Part shown: positions 1 to 6,722 of the stretch, one piece after another
How the letters are laid out: the number at the start of each line of letters is the position of its first letter
Position numbering within the stretch: the first letter of the stretch is position 1
Origin: Lachnospiraceae bacterium
Lineage (GTDB): Bacteria; Bacillota; Clostridia; Lachnospirales; Lachnospiraceae
NCBI GenBank assembly: GCA_016282745.1
Contig: JAEELL010000054.1
Coordinates: 1-57,320 of the forward strand
Length of the DNA stretch: 57,320 nucleotides
Direction: 5' to 3'
Program-made: the position numbers and the translations under genes
The notes under the pieces: model-generated
What the model was told of the DNA's origin: nothing
What the model saw: only the letters and a program-made list of their open reading frames with translations
The model's database searches: none

Positions 1-462
1 CTGGTACTTTACGAAAAGTATTCCAGAAAAGATGTGTGCCGAATTCTAAACTGGGAGAAGGATGACAGTTCCACAATGTACGGTTACCGAATTAAGCATG
101 GCACTTGTCCAATCTTCGTTACTTATAAGAAGAAAGATGACATCGCCAGCAGTACCAAGTACGAAGACCAGTTCGTCAATCCTGGGCTGTTCAGTTGGAT
201 GACCAGAAGTAAAGTAAAGATGGACAGCGAGGAGAGCCAGAAGCTGATTCACTACTTGGAGAATGGATTAAAGATTTATCTCTTTGTAAAGAAGAGTGAT
301 GGTGAAGGTTCAGACTTTTATTATATGGGGCGTGTGACTCCGGAGAAGTGGCAGCAGACTACTATTGAAAATGATAAAGGGCAGGAATTGCCGATAATGA
401 ATTTTTTGATGCGATTGGATAATAGTGTCAGGGAAGACATATATGAGTACTTTACAAAATAA
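1..462 (+). CDS. C-terminal end of a DUF3427-type helicase (5' partial)
   Basis: The frame is open from base 1 to a TAA at 460-462, so about 153 residues of a longer protein are visible. The segment matches what I know of the DUF3427 domain, found at the C-terminus of large DEAD/DEAH helicases that often carry a PLD-type nuclease at the N-terminus. Landmarks are YSRKDVCRILNW, YGYRIKHGTCPIFVTYKK, SSTKYEDQF, FSWMTRSK and FVKKSDGEGSDFYYMG. Such proteins usually exceed 900 residues and are thought to act on nucleic acid, sometimes in defence-type islands; that role is inference. The helicase motifs lie outside the window. A GTG at 34 could be read as a start, but it has no ribosome-binding site and the homology continues upstream of it. 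Confidence 0.8.
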   Translation: MVLYEKYSRKDVCRILNWEKDDSSTMYGYRIKHGTCPIFVTYKKKDDIASSTKYEDQFVNPGLFSWMTRSKVKMDSEESQKLIHYLENGLKIYLFVKKSDGEGSDFYYMGRVTPEKWQQTTIENDKGQELPIMNFLMRLDNSVREDIYEYFTK

Positions 463-561
463 TATGATGGGCGGTTTACATACTTGTAGTTAAGTGTTAA
501 TATAATAATATAAAAAGGTGCTACCGATGACGGTTCGCCTGATATTTGATTATTTATTAAA

Positions 562-603
562 AAAATAACCGCTTAGTTGTCAGGCTAGGGCGGTTATTTT
601 TTT
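562..603. terminator. Bidirectional terminator at the end of the small toxin-like gene
   Basis: An 11-bp perfect stem (562-572 with 590-600) is flanked by an A-run on the left and a T-run on the right, so it can terminate transcription from both directions. The minus-strand small gene ends inside its right arm, and any plus-strand RNA from about 500 would end at the same place. This is the layout of Fst/TxpA-like type I toxin-antitoxin loci, where toxin mRNA and antitoxin RNA share a terminator. A possible plus-strand -10 (TATAAT) lies at 501-506, with no good -35 at standard spacing. Confidence 0.7.
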
Positions 604-701
604 GCTTTGGAATCATGCTGTCCATGCACGTAACCAAGACCATAAAAAGTTGCACAGCAACAAAGTACTGCTATTAAATCTATAATAGTTACCATAGACA
701 T
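594..701 (-). CDS. 35-residue hydrophobic peptide, candidate type I toxin
   Basis: The minus strand carries an AAAGGAGG ribosome-binding site just upstream of an ATG at 701. It is followed by 35 codons and a TAA at 596-594. The peptide begins MSMVTIIDLIAVLCCCATFY and ends GQHDSKAKK: a single membrane-spanning segment rich in Leu, Ile and Cys with a short basic tail. Size, hydrophobicity, charged C-terminus and overlap of the stop codon with a bidirectional terminator fit type I toxins of the Fst/TxpA/BsrG kind. I see no close match to a named family, so toxicity is inference. The opposite strand (about 500-600) would be the place for an antisense antitoxin RNA. Confidence 0.55.
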   Translation of the reverse strand: MSMVTIIDLIAVLCCCATFYGLGYVHGQHDSKAKK

Positions 702-722
702 ATACCTCCTTTCCATCAGATT

Positions 723-747
723 CCTTGACACCAGCGGGTACCGGTAA
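723..747 (+). repeat. 25-bp direct repeat, copy 1 (before hipBA)
   Basis: Twenty-four of 25 bases match 2281-2305. The core contains TTGACAC followed by AGCGGGTACCGGTAA. The two copies bracket the hipBA operon. Copy 1 also resembles a -35 element (TTGACA at 725-730), but the next TATAAT (752-757) is 21 bases away, so I do not call it a promoter. Confidence 0.7.
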
Positions 748-769
748 GACATATAATCAAAAATAAATA

Positions 770-829
770 GATAATATATTATCCAAAATGCATAAAAACG
801 TTGAAAAAGGATAATATATTATCTATAAT
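770..829 (+). promoter_or_regulatory. hipBA promoter with two palindromic operators
   Basis: GATAATATATTATC, a perfect 14-bp palindrome, occurs at 770-783 and again at 810-823. The second copy sits exactly between a -35 (TTGAAA, 801-806) and a -10 (TATAAT, 824-829) spaced by 17 bases. Binding of the downstream HTH protein would therefore block the promoter. This matches the known autorepression of hipBA by HipB, usually enhanced by HipA. Confidence 0.85.
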
Positions 830-862
830 TATATATAAAGATAATTGTTTTAGGAGGATCAG

Positions 863-1144
863 ATGATGAGAAAATATACTTGGGAGACTCCGGAAGAAAT
901 TAATTTGATAGTAGCGAATAATGTTAAAAATATAAGGAAGCGCAGAGGAATTTCACAACAGAAATTAAGTGAATTAACAGGAGTGAGCTACGGTTCAATT
1001 AAGCGTTTTGAAATGACCGGTAATATTAGTCTTTTGTCATTGACCAAAATTGCAGTGGAACTTGACGCAGTTCATGATATTAAATCATTGTTTACTTCAG
1101 TTGCTTATCAATCTATCGAGGAGGTAATTAATGAGCAAAACTAA
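863..1144 (+). CDS. hipB: HipB-like antitoxin, XRE-family DNA-binding protein
   Basis: A 92-93 residue protein with one Cro/C1-type helix-turn-helix (roughly residues 12-70). The recognition part is around GISQQKLSELTGVSYGSIKRFE. It overlaps hipA by 14 bp and lies just downstream of two identical palindromic operators. In the HipBA family such a protein binds its operators as a dimer and neutralises the HipA kinase. Two in-frame ATG codons (863 and 866) follow the AGGAGG at 852-857; the second has better spacing. The short C-terminal tail is acidic. HipB identity rests mainly on the HTH and the partner gene. Confidence 0.88.
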   Translation: MMRKYTWETPEEINLIVANNVKNIRKRRGISQQKLSELTGVSYGSIKRFEMTGNISLLSLTKIAVELDAVHDIKSLFTSVAYQSIEEVINEQN

Positions 1145-2267
1145 TATAGCATTGGGTTTAAAATCATTAAAGGTAAAATATAATGGCCGATATGTGGGTA
1201 CATTGGCGATGATGAAGAATGGAATGGTTGCTTTTTCATATGATGATAGTTGGCTTGAAGAAGGTTTTTCCATTAGTCCATTTTCGTTACCGTTGGAAAA
1301 AAAAGTGTTTGTTCCGTCTAAAACATATTTTGGAGGATTATTTGGAATCTTTGCAGATAGTCTTCCGGATGCGTGGGGAAGATTATTATTAGACAGATTG
1401 CTTTTAGAAAAAAATATGAATAGAGATATAACTGTACTGGGTAGACTTGCCCTGGTTGGACAATCAGGAATGGGCGCATTGGAATACGAACCGGATTATG
1501 AAGTGATAGGTACAGATACAATATTAGATTTGGATTATATTGCCGGAGAATGTAGCAAAATACTAAAAACAGAATATTCTAAAGATTTGGACAGCATATT
1601 CAAAATGGCTGGAAGTAGTGGTGGAGCGAGACCGAAAATATTAACAACAATTGATGATAAAAGCTGGATTATAAAATTTGCATCTCAATTTGATACAGAT
1701 GATATAGGGCTTCAAGAATATAACTATTCCATATGCGCAAAAAGATGTGGAATAGAAATGACAGAAACGCGATTATTTCAATCAAATACTTGTGACGGAT
1801 ATTTTGGAACAGTACGATTTGATAGAGGTATGAGAAGCAGGAATATTCACATAGCTACAGTAGCGGCTTTGTTAGAAGCGGATTTTAGGTCGCCTTGCTT
1901 AGATTACAATGATCTGTTTAAACTCACGAGAATTCTTACTAGAGAAAATAAGAATGATATAGAAAATATGTTTAGAAGAATGTGCTTCAATGTCTTCGCC
2001 CATAATCGAGATGACCATGCGAAGAATTTTAGTTTTATGTATGATGAGAAGTCGGACAAATGGAAATTAAGTCCTGCATATGATTTGACATATAGTAATA
2101 CTTATTGGGGCGAACATACTACATCGGTGGATGGAAATGGCAAAAATCCTGAAAGTAAAGAATTGCTAAGTGTTGGAGTGAGGGCAGGAATAAAAAAAGA
2201 TAGATGTGAGAGTTTGATTGACGAAATACGCGGAAAAGTTGAAGAAGATTTGTATGAGTATCTATAA
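1131..2267 (+). CDS. hipA: HipA-like serine/threonine kinase toxin
   Basis: A 378-residue HipA family protein, shorter than the 440 residues of E. coli HipA. The N-terminal couple region covers about residues 10-100, with FGIFADSLPDAWGRLLLD typical of the family. The glycine-rich nucleotide loop GSSGGARPK is at 161-169; its serine corresponds to the autophosphorylated serine of HipA. The catalytic segment HNRDDHAKNFSF begins near 291 and the metal-binding SPAYDLT near 314. Known HipA proteins phosphorylate glutamyl-tRNA synthetase or other targets and arrest translation. Here translation is coupled to hipB. All key motifs appear intact, so an active kinase is expected. Confidence 0.92.
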   Translation: MSKTNIALGLKSLKVKYNGRYVGTLAMMKNGMVAFSYDDSWLEEGFSISPFSLPLEKKVFVPSKTYFGGLFGIFADSLPDAWGRLLLDRLLLEKNMNRDITVLGRLALVGQSGMGALEYEPDYEVIGTDTILDLDYIAGECSKILKTEYSKDLDSIFKMAGSSGGARPKILTTIDDKSWIIKFASQFDTDDIGLQEYNYSICAKRCGIEMTETRLFQSNTCDGYFGTVRFDRGMRSRNIHIATVAALLEADFRSPCLDYNDLFKLTRILTRENKNDIENMFRRMCFNVFAHNRDDHAKNFSFMYDEKSDKWKLSPAYDLTYSNTYWGEHTTSVDGNGKNPESKELLSVGVRAGIKKDRCESLIDEIRGKVEEDLYEYL

Positions 2268-2280
2268 AAAAGTGTCACAC

Positions 2281-2305
2281 CCTTGACACGAGCGGGTACC
2301 GGTAA
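2281..2305 (+). repeat. 25-bp direct repeat, copy 2 (after hipBA)
   Basis: This is the partner of 723-747, with one mismatch (G instead of C at the tenth base). It begins 14 bases after the hipA stop and precedes kptA. Together the copies delimit a segment of about 1.56 kb that contains only hipBA and its promoter, as expected of a mobile or recombined unit or of a duplicated regulatory sequence. Confidence 0.7.
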
Positions 2306-2349
2306 AAGTATTGAAATAAAGGTTAGATAAAATTGAAAAAGGAGTTGAT

Positions 2350-3033
2350 TTGGTGTCGCTAAAAAAAACTAGCAAGTTTATATCACTAATACTAAGACAT
2401 AAGCCTGAGGTTATAGGCATCACTTTAGATGAACATGGCTGGGCTAATGTTGAAGAATTAATAAAAGGTGTTAGTAAAACACATAATCTGAATATGGATA
2501 TTCTTGAGCAGATTGTAAGAGAAGATGAAAAGCAAAGGTATTCTTTTAATGAAGATAAGACTTTGATTAGAGCTAATCAGGGACATTCCATTCCGGTGGA
2601 TGTGGAATTAGAAGAACTTGAGCCACCAAGGTATTTGTATCATGGAACGGGTGAAAAATATCGAGATAGTATTGATAAGGAAGGTATAAAATCGAAGTCA
2701 AGGTTGTATGTGCATTTGTCTTCAGATATGGACACTGCAGTAAAGGTCGGAAGTAGACATGGAAAACCGATTGTATATCGAGTTTGGGCTGAACGAATGT
2801 ATGAAGAAGGCATAAAATTCTATAAATCTGCCAATGGCGTGTGGCTTACAAAATATGTTGCGCCAGATTATATAAAGAGAGAAACATTTGACGATGATGA
2901 GATTAATACAGTTGTAAATACAATAAATGAAATGCTTTTGCAAGACGAATCGGGTGATGAGGATATGTCCAGAGCCGAGAGGATTTTATCTTATCTTAAA
3001 AACAGCAACATTGGAAAAGAAGTTACTTACTAA
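2350..3033 (+). CDS. kptA: KptA/Tpt1-type RNA 2'-phosphotransferase
   Basis: The family transfers an internal RNA 2'-phosphate to NAD+, giving ADP-ribose 1'',2''-cyclic phosphate and nicotinamide. The yeast enzyme finishes tRNA splicing, whereas the bacterial substrate is not established. Visible hallmarks are [13 protein letters not shown] near the N-terminus, [39 protein letters not shown] and SANGVWLT. These supply the family's Arg-His-Arg-Arg active-site set and NAD-binding segments. The protein has 227 residues. About 40 C-terminal residues (ending [14 protein letters not shown]) exceed the usual length of about 180 and look helical. It starts at TTG 2350 or GTG 2353 after AAAAAGGAG. It lies directly after the hipBA unit. 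Confidence 0.92.
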   Translation: MVSLKKTSKFISLILRHKPEVIGITLDEHGWANVEELIKGVSKTHNLNMDILEQIVREDEKQRYSFNEDKTLIRANQGHSIPVDVELEELEPPRYLYHGTGEKYRDSIDKEGIKSKSRLYVHLSSDMDTAVKVGSRHGKPIVYRVWAERMYEEGIKFYKSANGVWLTKYVAPDYIKRETFDDDEINTVVNTINEMLLQDESGDEDMSRAERILSYLKNSNIGKEVTY

Positions 3034-3036
3034 ATA

Positions 3037-3055
3037 TGATACCTTTTCTGTATCA
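3037..3055 (+). promoter_or_regulatory. TGATA-N9-TATCA palindrome between kptA and the AraC-type gene
   Basis: TGATA, nine bases, TATCA, followed three bases later by AGATA. It closely resembles the site at 27291-27309 (16 of 19 bases identical) and the boxes upstream of nifS, cysK and metY. It may be an operator, or a small palindrome that ended up here by chance. It lies 24 bases before the start of the AraC-type gene. Confidence 0.4.
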
Positions 3056-3078
3056 TCAAGATATGAGAGGGAAGCCAT

Positions 3079-3993
3079 ATGGATAAAAAAATCATAACAG
3101 AAAGTCTTGTTTATATTGAGAATAATATTACAAACAAACTGAATATCGAGGAAATAGCCGATTATGTAGGGTACTCAAAATTTCATTTCGCCAGAAAATT
3201 CAAGGATGAAATGAAAATTTCCGTTATGGAGTATGTCAAAGAAAGAAAAATTATCCACGCCTCTGAATCAATGCTTCAGGGAAATAAAATACTCGATGTG
3301 GCAATCCAATATGGATGGGAATCCCACAGCGGATTTATCAAGGCATTCAAAAGTTATTATGGATTTTCGCCGTCCCTCCTGTATGCGATGAATTTAGAAA
3401 TAATTCATTTAGGAGGTAGTACGATGAATAATAATGCTTTTTATGAAAAAACTGATGAACATGCGACAAAGGAAACTTTGTTGGAGTTGTTGGAAGCTAA
3501 GATGCTTGAAAATAAAATGGACATGGCAGAATTGGAAATTGTCTACAAGTTCTGTCAGAAACTGTATGGAAACAAGCAGAGATATTCGGGAGATGAGTAC
3601 ATTACTCATTTACTTCATGTATCATTGCTTCTTGTACAAATGGGGGCAGAATTCAAAGTAGCACTTGCGGGGATGTTTTGTGATACATTTCGAAAGACAG
3701 ATGCTACTACTGAAGATATCCGGATGAATTTACCTGAGGATGTGGCGCAAATAGTTCTAAGATTAAAAGACTATGACATTGAAAAGCAAGGATTAGAAGA
3801 CGAGGAATGTGCCATAATAAAGATTGCAGAACGACTTCACAACATGCGAACAGTGGAGTATATGGATGAAAGAGAAAAAAGTCGAAGAGCGCAGGAGACT
3901 ATCTCGATATTTATGCCGGTTGCAAGGAAATTGAACAGCGATAAAATTGTAAGCGAACTTAGCAATTTGTCGGTGAAGTGTTTAGAGTTATGA
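3079..3993 (+). CDS. AraC-type DNA-binding domain fused to a degenerate RelA/SpoT-like HD domain
   Basis: A 304-residue protein. Residues 1-105 are a two-helix-turn-helix AraC domain (IEEIADYVGYSKFHFARKFK, then ILDVAIQYGWESHSGFIKAFK). Residues about 116-304 resemble the HD hydrolase domain of RelA/SpoT: YITHLLHVSLLL, a counterpart of the HD pair reading MFCD, then IIKIAERLHNMRTVEYM and ETISIFMPVARKL. The His of the HD pair is Cys, so hydrolysis of (p)ppGpp is doubtful and a sensory role is possible. An AGGAGG at 3411-3416 lies seven bases before an in-frame ATG at 3424. The HD part could therefore also be made alone (190 residues). AraC domains usually sit at the C-terminus; here it is N-terminal. 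Confidence 0.75.
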   Translation: MDKKIITESLVYIENNITNKLNIEEIADYVGYSKFHFARKFKDEMKISVMEYVKERKIIHASESMLQGNKILDVAIQYGWESHSGFIKAFKSYYGFSPSLLYAMNLEIIHLGGSTMNNNAFYEKTDEHATKETLLELLEAKMLENKMDMAELEIVYKFCQKLYGNKQRYSGDEYITHLLHVSLLLVQMGAEFKVALAGMFCDTFRKTDATTEDIRMNLPEDVAQIVLRLKDYDIEKQGLEDEECAIIKIAERLHNMRTVEYMDEREKSRRAQETISIFMPVARKLNSDKIVSELSNLSVKCLEL

Positions 3994-4083
3994 GAAAAGA
4001 AGATGACTTGGATGAATTCTATGGAATTGGGTCATATTTGCAAGAAATGACCTAATTGAAATCTTTTATGACCTAATTAAAAT

Positions 4084-4482
4084 GTGAAAGTAGAATCTGC
4101 AGTAACGAGAGTTGCTGCAGATTTTTTGAATTTTGGGGTGTGGATTTTGGAGAAGATGCTTGATAAAGAGGCAATACTTGTAAAACTCTCAGGCATTGCA
4201 AGTATCGGTCATGTGGCTAACAGCTGTCATACAGTTATTGGCGAATGCTACAGCGCAGGCAGACTCTACGACAAGATTGGCGATACAGATGACTATTCGA
4301 AGAATCTCTTTGAATGGGAAAGTAAAGGAAAAGATTTTCTGGGGATTAAGTTCGATAACGGGATAAATTGTAACGCTGGAAAATGGAGAAAACACGGTGG
4401 TATTGTAATGAGTAAAGATATGAGTCCGGGGGAGATGTACTGGATGATAAGAGTGGTGGCTGAGAGCATGAGGGTCGCATAA
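4084..4482 (+). CDS. Hypothetical protein, possibly a fragment
   Basis: The reading frame runs from a GTG at 4084 for 132 residues; an internal ATG at 4156 (MLDKEAILVKL) follows TTGGAG and is an alternative start. I recognise no domain. The sequence has several Gly, His and Cys residues (GIASIGHVANSCHTVIGECY, then GINCNAGKWRKHGG) and no membrane segment. It is preceded by a duplicated TGACCTAATT (4049-4058 and 4070-4079). It lies between an AraC-type regulator and a CPCC protein in an accessory region. It could be a real small gene or the remnant of a longer one. Confidence 0.4.
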   Translation: MKVESAVTRVAADFLNFGVWILEKMLDKEAILVKLSGIASIGHVANSCHTVIGECYSAGRLYDKIGDTDDYSKNLFEWESKGKDFLGIKFDNGINCNAGKWRKHGGIVMSKDMSPGEMYWMIRVVAESMRVA

Positions 4483-4626
4483 AAAATGAATAGTGTTGAA
4501 AAGTGGATATGTAATGTATAATTGAAGTTAAAGTACACACTGCTAATCCAAGCGCACCAAGGGGGTCAAATGCAAATAACGGATGGATTGTCCGAATACA
4601 AAGAGGAAGATTAAGGAGATTGGACT

Positions 4627-5034
4627 ATGGAATTAACTAGAGAAAAAGTGGCAGATATTTTGGATGTTATTAGAAAATGTATTGGTGAGAATACTGAGGA
4701 TATCAAAGTCGATTATGAAAACACAGGAAGTGATATTATTTGTGGTATAACAAATGAATATTTGTCAGATATGTTAAGTTTAATAGTTGATAATAATATT
4801 ACAGTCACTGGGCAAGTTGAAGATTTATATAGATGTCCATGTTGTGGTTATAAGACATTAACGGAATTGTATAACAAAGATGAAGGGACGGGGTATTGTG
4901 TATGTAAGTATTGTAATTGGGAAGATGATGGAGCGACTGATGAAAAAGAATATAGACCAATTAATCGAGGTTCTATGATTGAATATCGAGATAACATTAA
5001 TTACAAAAGAATAACTAAGTGGAAAAATGGATAA
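4627..5034 (+). CDS. CPCC-domain cysteine-rich (zinc-ribbon-like) protein
   Basis: A 135-residue protein with an acidic N-terminal half of unknown fold. A C-terminal CPCC motif follows: RCPCCGYKTL, then GYCVCKYCNWEDDG and the tail REPINRG-like segment YRPINRGSMIEYR. This is the cysteine-rich CPCC family. The paired CxxC motifs should hold a zinc ion. These proteins are scattered in accessory regions of Firmicutes and have no assigned function. The start follows AAGGAG at 4613-4618. No partner gene is obvious. Confidence 0.75.
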   Translation: MELTREKVADILDVIRKCIGENTEDIKVDYENTGSDIICGITNEYLSDMLSLIVDNNITVTGQVEDLYRCPCCGYKTLTELYNKDEGTGYCVCKYCNWEDDGATDEKEYRPINRGSMIEYRDNINYKRITKWKNG

Positions 5035-5097
5035 TATATAGAGATAATGAATTAGATAGTGAAGAATATGATATGAACATAAACTTTTTCGAAGAAA

Positions 5098-5232
5098 ATG
5101 GATAATAAACTATTAAGTATCTTACTTTCAATTACGATGTTAGCTTCTGTAATTATAAATGCAGAAACTATCTGTGCTAATGAAATGAGTAATAGTACTA
5201 AATTAAATAACTTATCTTTATGTTTTTTCTGA
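5098..5232 (+). pseudogene. N-terminal signal-peptide remnant fused to an Rpn element fragment
   Basis: An ATG at 5098 begins MDNKLLSILLSITMLASVII, followed by NAETICANEMSNSTKLNNL. This is a convincing signal peptide with a short mature start, and the frame ends at a TGA at 5230-5232. From about 5201 the DNA is no longer exported-protein sequence: it matches the antisense of the first codons of the Rpn transposase (5201-5237). The simplest reading is a secreted-protein gene cut by an Rpn insertion that later decayed. The downstream part of the host gene is not seen. Confidence 0.5.
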
Positions 5233-5237
5233 ATTAT
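5201..5237 (-). mobile_element. Short remnant of an Rpn-family transposase 5' end
   Basis: About 37 bases match, with a few differences, the start codons of the intact Rpn gene at 53925-53960 (reverse strand, encoding IQKKHKDKLFN). The match stops abruptly on both sides. A larger Rpn fragment lies at 5965-6393, so the locus has had more than one rearrangement. Confidence 0.6.
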
Positions 5238-5395
5238 TGCAGAGGGATGATTGCAGTCCTTTTGTAGTCAAATATAATGTCAGTATTCATCCTATGAAAA
5301 ACTCACTTGTTTTCAAATTGCAAGTATCCTCAAAATTTGTATACAATATAATTAAATCAGACATGTTTGAAATATAAGCGAAAGAGGAGTATTTG

Positions 5396-5677
5396 ATGAA
5401 ATATTATACAATAAATCAGGTCGCAATGATGACCGGATTAACAACGAGAACTTTGCGCAATTATATAAATAGCAGTGTTTTGACTGGGGAGAAAATCGAC
5501 GGAGTATGGCAATTTTCGGAAGAGGATTTGTCTGCTATGATTTCGAATCCGATGGTGAAGCCGAGCATTCAGGCAAAAAATAAAGGCGTTGTGTTTGATT
5601 TCCTGGCCGAAGAGAAAAAACAAGTAAACGAAATTTGCATGATACTGGATCTGCATGTCGGCAAGGAGGAGTCATAG
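5396..5677 (+). CDS. MerR-type helix-turn-helix protein
   Basis: A 93-residue protein beginning MKYYTINQVAMMTGLTTRTL, the winged helix-turn-helix start of the MerR family (residues 3-50), followed by FSEEDLSAMI. The usual long dimerisation helix and effector domain are absent. It is therefore a minimal MerR/excisionase-like DNA-binding protein. The C-terminal 40 residues include FLAEEKKQVNEICMILDLHV, which could pair with a partner. ATG 5396 is chosen because GAGGAG precedes it; a TTG lies just upstream. It is followed after three bases by a small gene likely in the same operon. Confidence 0.7.
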   Translation: MKYYTINQVAMMTGLTTRTLRNYINSSVLTGEKIDGVWQFSEEDLSAMISNPMVKPSIQAKNKGVVFDFLAEEKKQVNEICMILDLHVGKEES

Positions 5678-5680
5678 GAA

Positions 5681-5824
5681 GTGTCAGAGTTCTTCTGTAG
5701 TGAAATAAATAGGATTGGAGATAATGTTGTATTCAAATATGAATATGACAATGGCAATGCGAGAGTTATATTGTCGGGGCCAGAGGATAATGTGGCTCAG
5801 ATAATGAAAGAATATTATCGGTAG
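5681..5824 (+). CDS. 47-residue conserved-looking small protein, operon partner of the MerR-type gene
   Basis: It starts at GTG 5681, ten bases after an AAGGAGGA that lies inside the end of the MerR-type gene, and ends with TAG at 5822-5824. The peptide (MSEFFCSEINRIGDNVVFKY, later RVILSGPEDNVAQIMKEYYR) has clean amphipathic beta and helix character and no membrane segment. The tight spacing after the HTH gene suggests co-translation and joint function, perhaps as a partner protein. I cannot name a family. Confidence 0.6.
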   Translation: MSEFFCSEINRIGDNVVFKYEYDNGNARVILSGPEDNVAQIMKEYYR

Positions 5825-5878
5825 GAAAAGTAGATAGAAATGTAATAAGCATTATTTAAATAATATTTTGCAATAAAA

Positions 5879-5924
5879 TATCCTCTTGGATTAATATTAA
5901 TTCCAACATCAATCCAAGAGGATA
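5879..5924. terminator. Strong 14-bp stem-loop between the MerR operon and the Rpn remnant
   Basis: TATCCTCTTGGATT (5879-5892) pairs perfectly with AATCCAAGAGGATA (5911-5924) around an 18-base loop. No long T-run follows on either strand. It may end both convergent transcripts or mark the end of the Rpn element. Confidence 0.55.
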
Positions 5925-5964
5925 TATATACTTACATACATAGTTAACACAAAATAATTTGCAA

Positions 5965-6393
5965 TCATATTTCAAGCTCGTCGACGGAAATACCCAGTTT
6001 TTCAGCACCAGTTTCAGGAGAAATGGTACCATCTTTGATCATTTCCATAATGATTTCTTTTTTGCCGCGCTTTTCACCAATCTCGATACACTCTTTTTTT
6101 ACCATCTCGATATATTCTTCTTCATTAAATTCAGTAAGTACCATATCCGTCACCTCACTTCTGTGTGCAAGAAGAAGATCACTGAGAACACCTTCCTCGA
6201 TACACTGCGTTACAGCCTTGTCTACTGCTACATCGATTGTATCATATATTTTTTTGTTGCGATATATCTTATCAATAAAATAAGAATACTCTAAAACGTC
6301 ATTTTTATATCCTAAGTAAATGGCATCTTCAATTGTGGTGATGGTCAAATCATCAGGATTGGTATAATCCTTGTCGTTAAGAGTGTTATACAC
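5965..6393 (-). pseudogene. Rpn-family recombination-promoting nuclease, internal deletion derivative
   Basis: This is a 142-codon version of the 300-residue Rpn protein at 53058-53960. It keeps NDKDYTNPDDLTITTIEDAIY and the C-terminal half from EYSYFIDKIYRNKKIYDTI to VDELEI. It lacks the start and about 100 central residues, including most of the PD-(D/E)XK nuclease core. Junctions fall at short shared words (ACGTCA and a TC-rich word), which suggests microhomology deletion. The original promoter sequence is fused just upstream at 6387-6413. The nuclease should be inactive. The linker before KKEIIMEM is short compared with the tandem GLEIG-type repeats of the intact copy. Confidence 0.85.
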
Positions 6394-6496
6394 AAACTAT
6401 TTGTGATGTCAAGGGGACTTTTGCTGGATTGTTGCAGGGTGGTATATTTGGAGCGTTAATAGTATAATTAATAAAACGAAGAAGGGGAAGAGATAT

Positions 6497-6676
6497 ATGT
6501 ATCATGGATTAAAAGTTATAGTTTGGAGTATTGTGTTTATAAGTAATATTACAACTTTGAAAAAAACGTGGAATGCTTATAAAGAGAGTAAAGACAAAAT
6601 GGATTTGATGGAACTTATAGCAAAAATAATTGTGATTCCATCGTCCTTAATCTTATTGATAGCCGAATTTGTATAG
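6497..6676 (+). CDS. 59-residue membrane peptide
   Basis: ATG 6497 follows GAAGGGGAAG, and the frame closes with TAG at 6674-6676. Two hydrophobic segments (LKVIVWSIVFISNITTL and IAKIIVIPSSLILLIAEFV) flank a charged hinge KKTWNAYKESKDKMD. It lies 46 bases before the CDF exporter and could be co-transcribed with it. I know no family for it. The 100 bases upstream hold the end of the Rpn remnant, and a short open stretch that could be the tail of an interrupted gene. Confidence 0.5.
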   Translation: MYHGLKVIVWSIVFISNITTLKKTWNAYKESKDKMDLMELIAKIIVIPSSLILLIAEFV

Positions 6677-6722
6677 AAATGAAATTATTAGAGAATACAA
6701 AAGATGAGAGGAATATAGAAAG

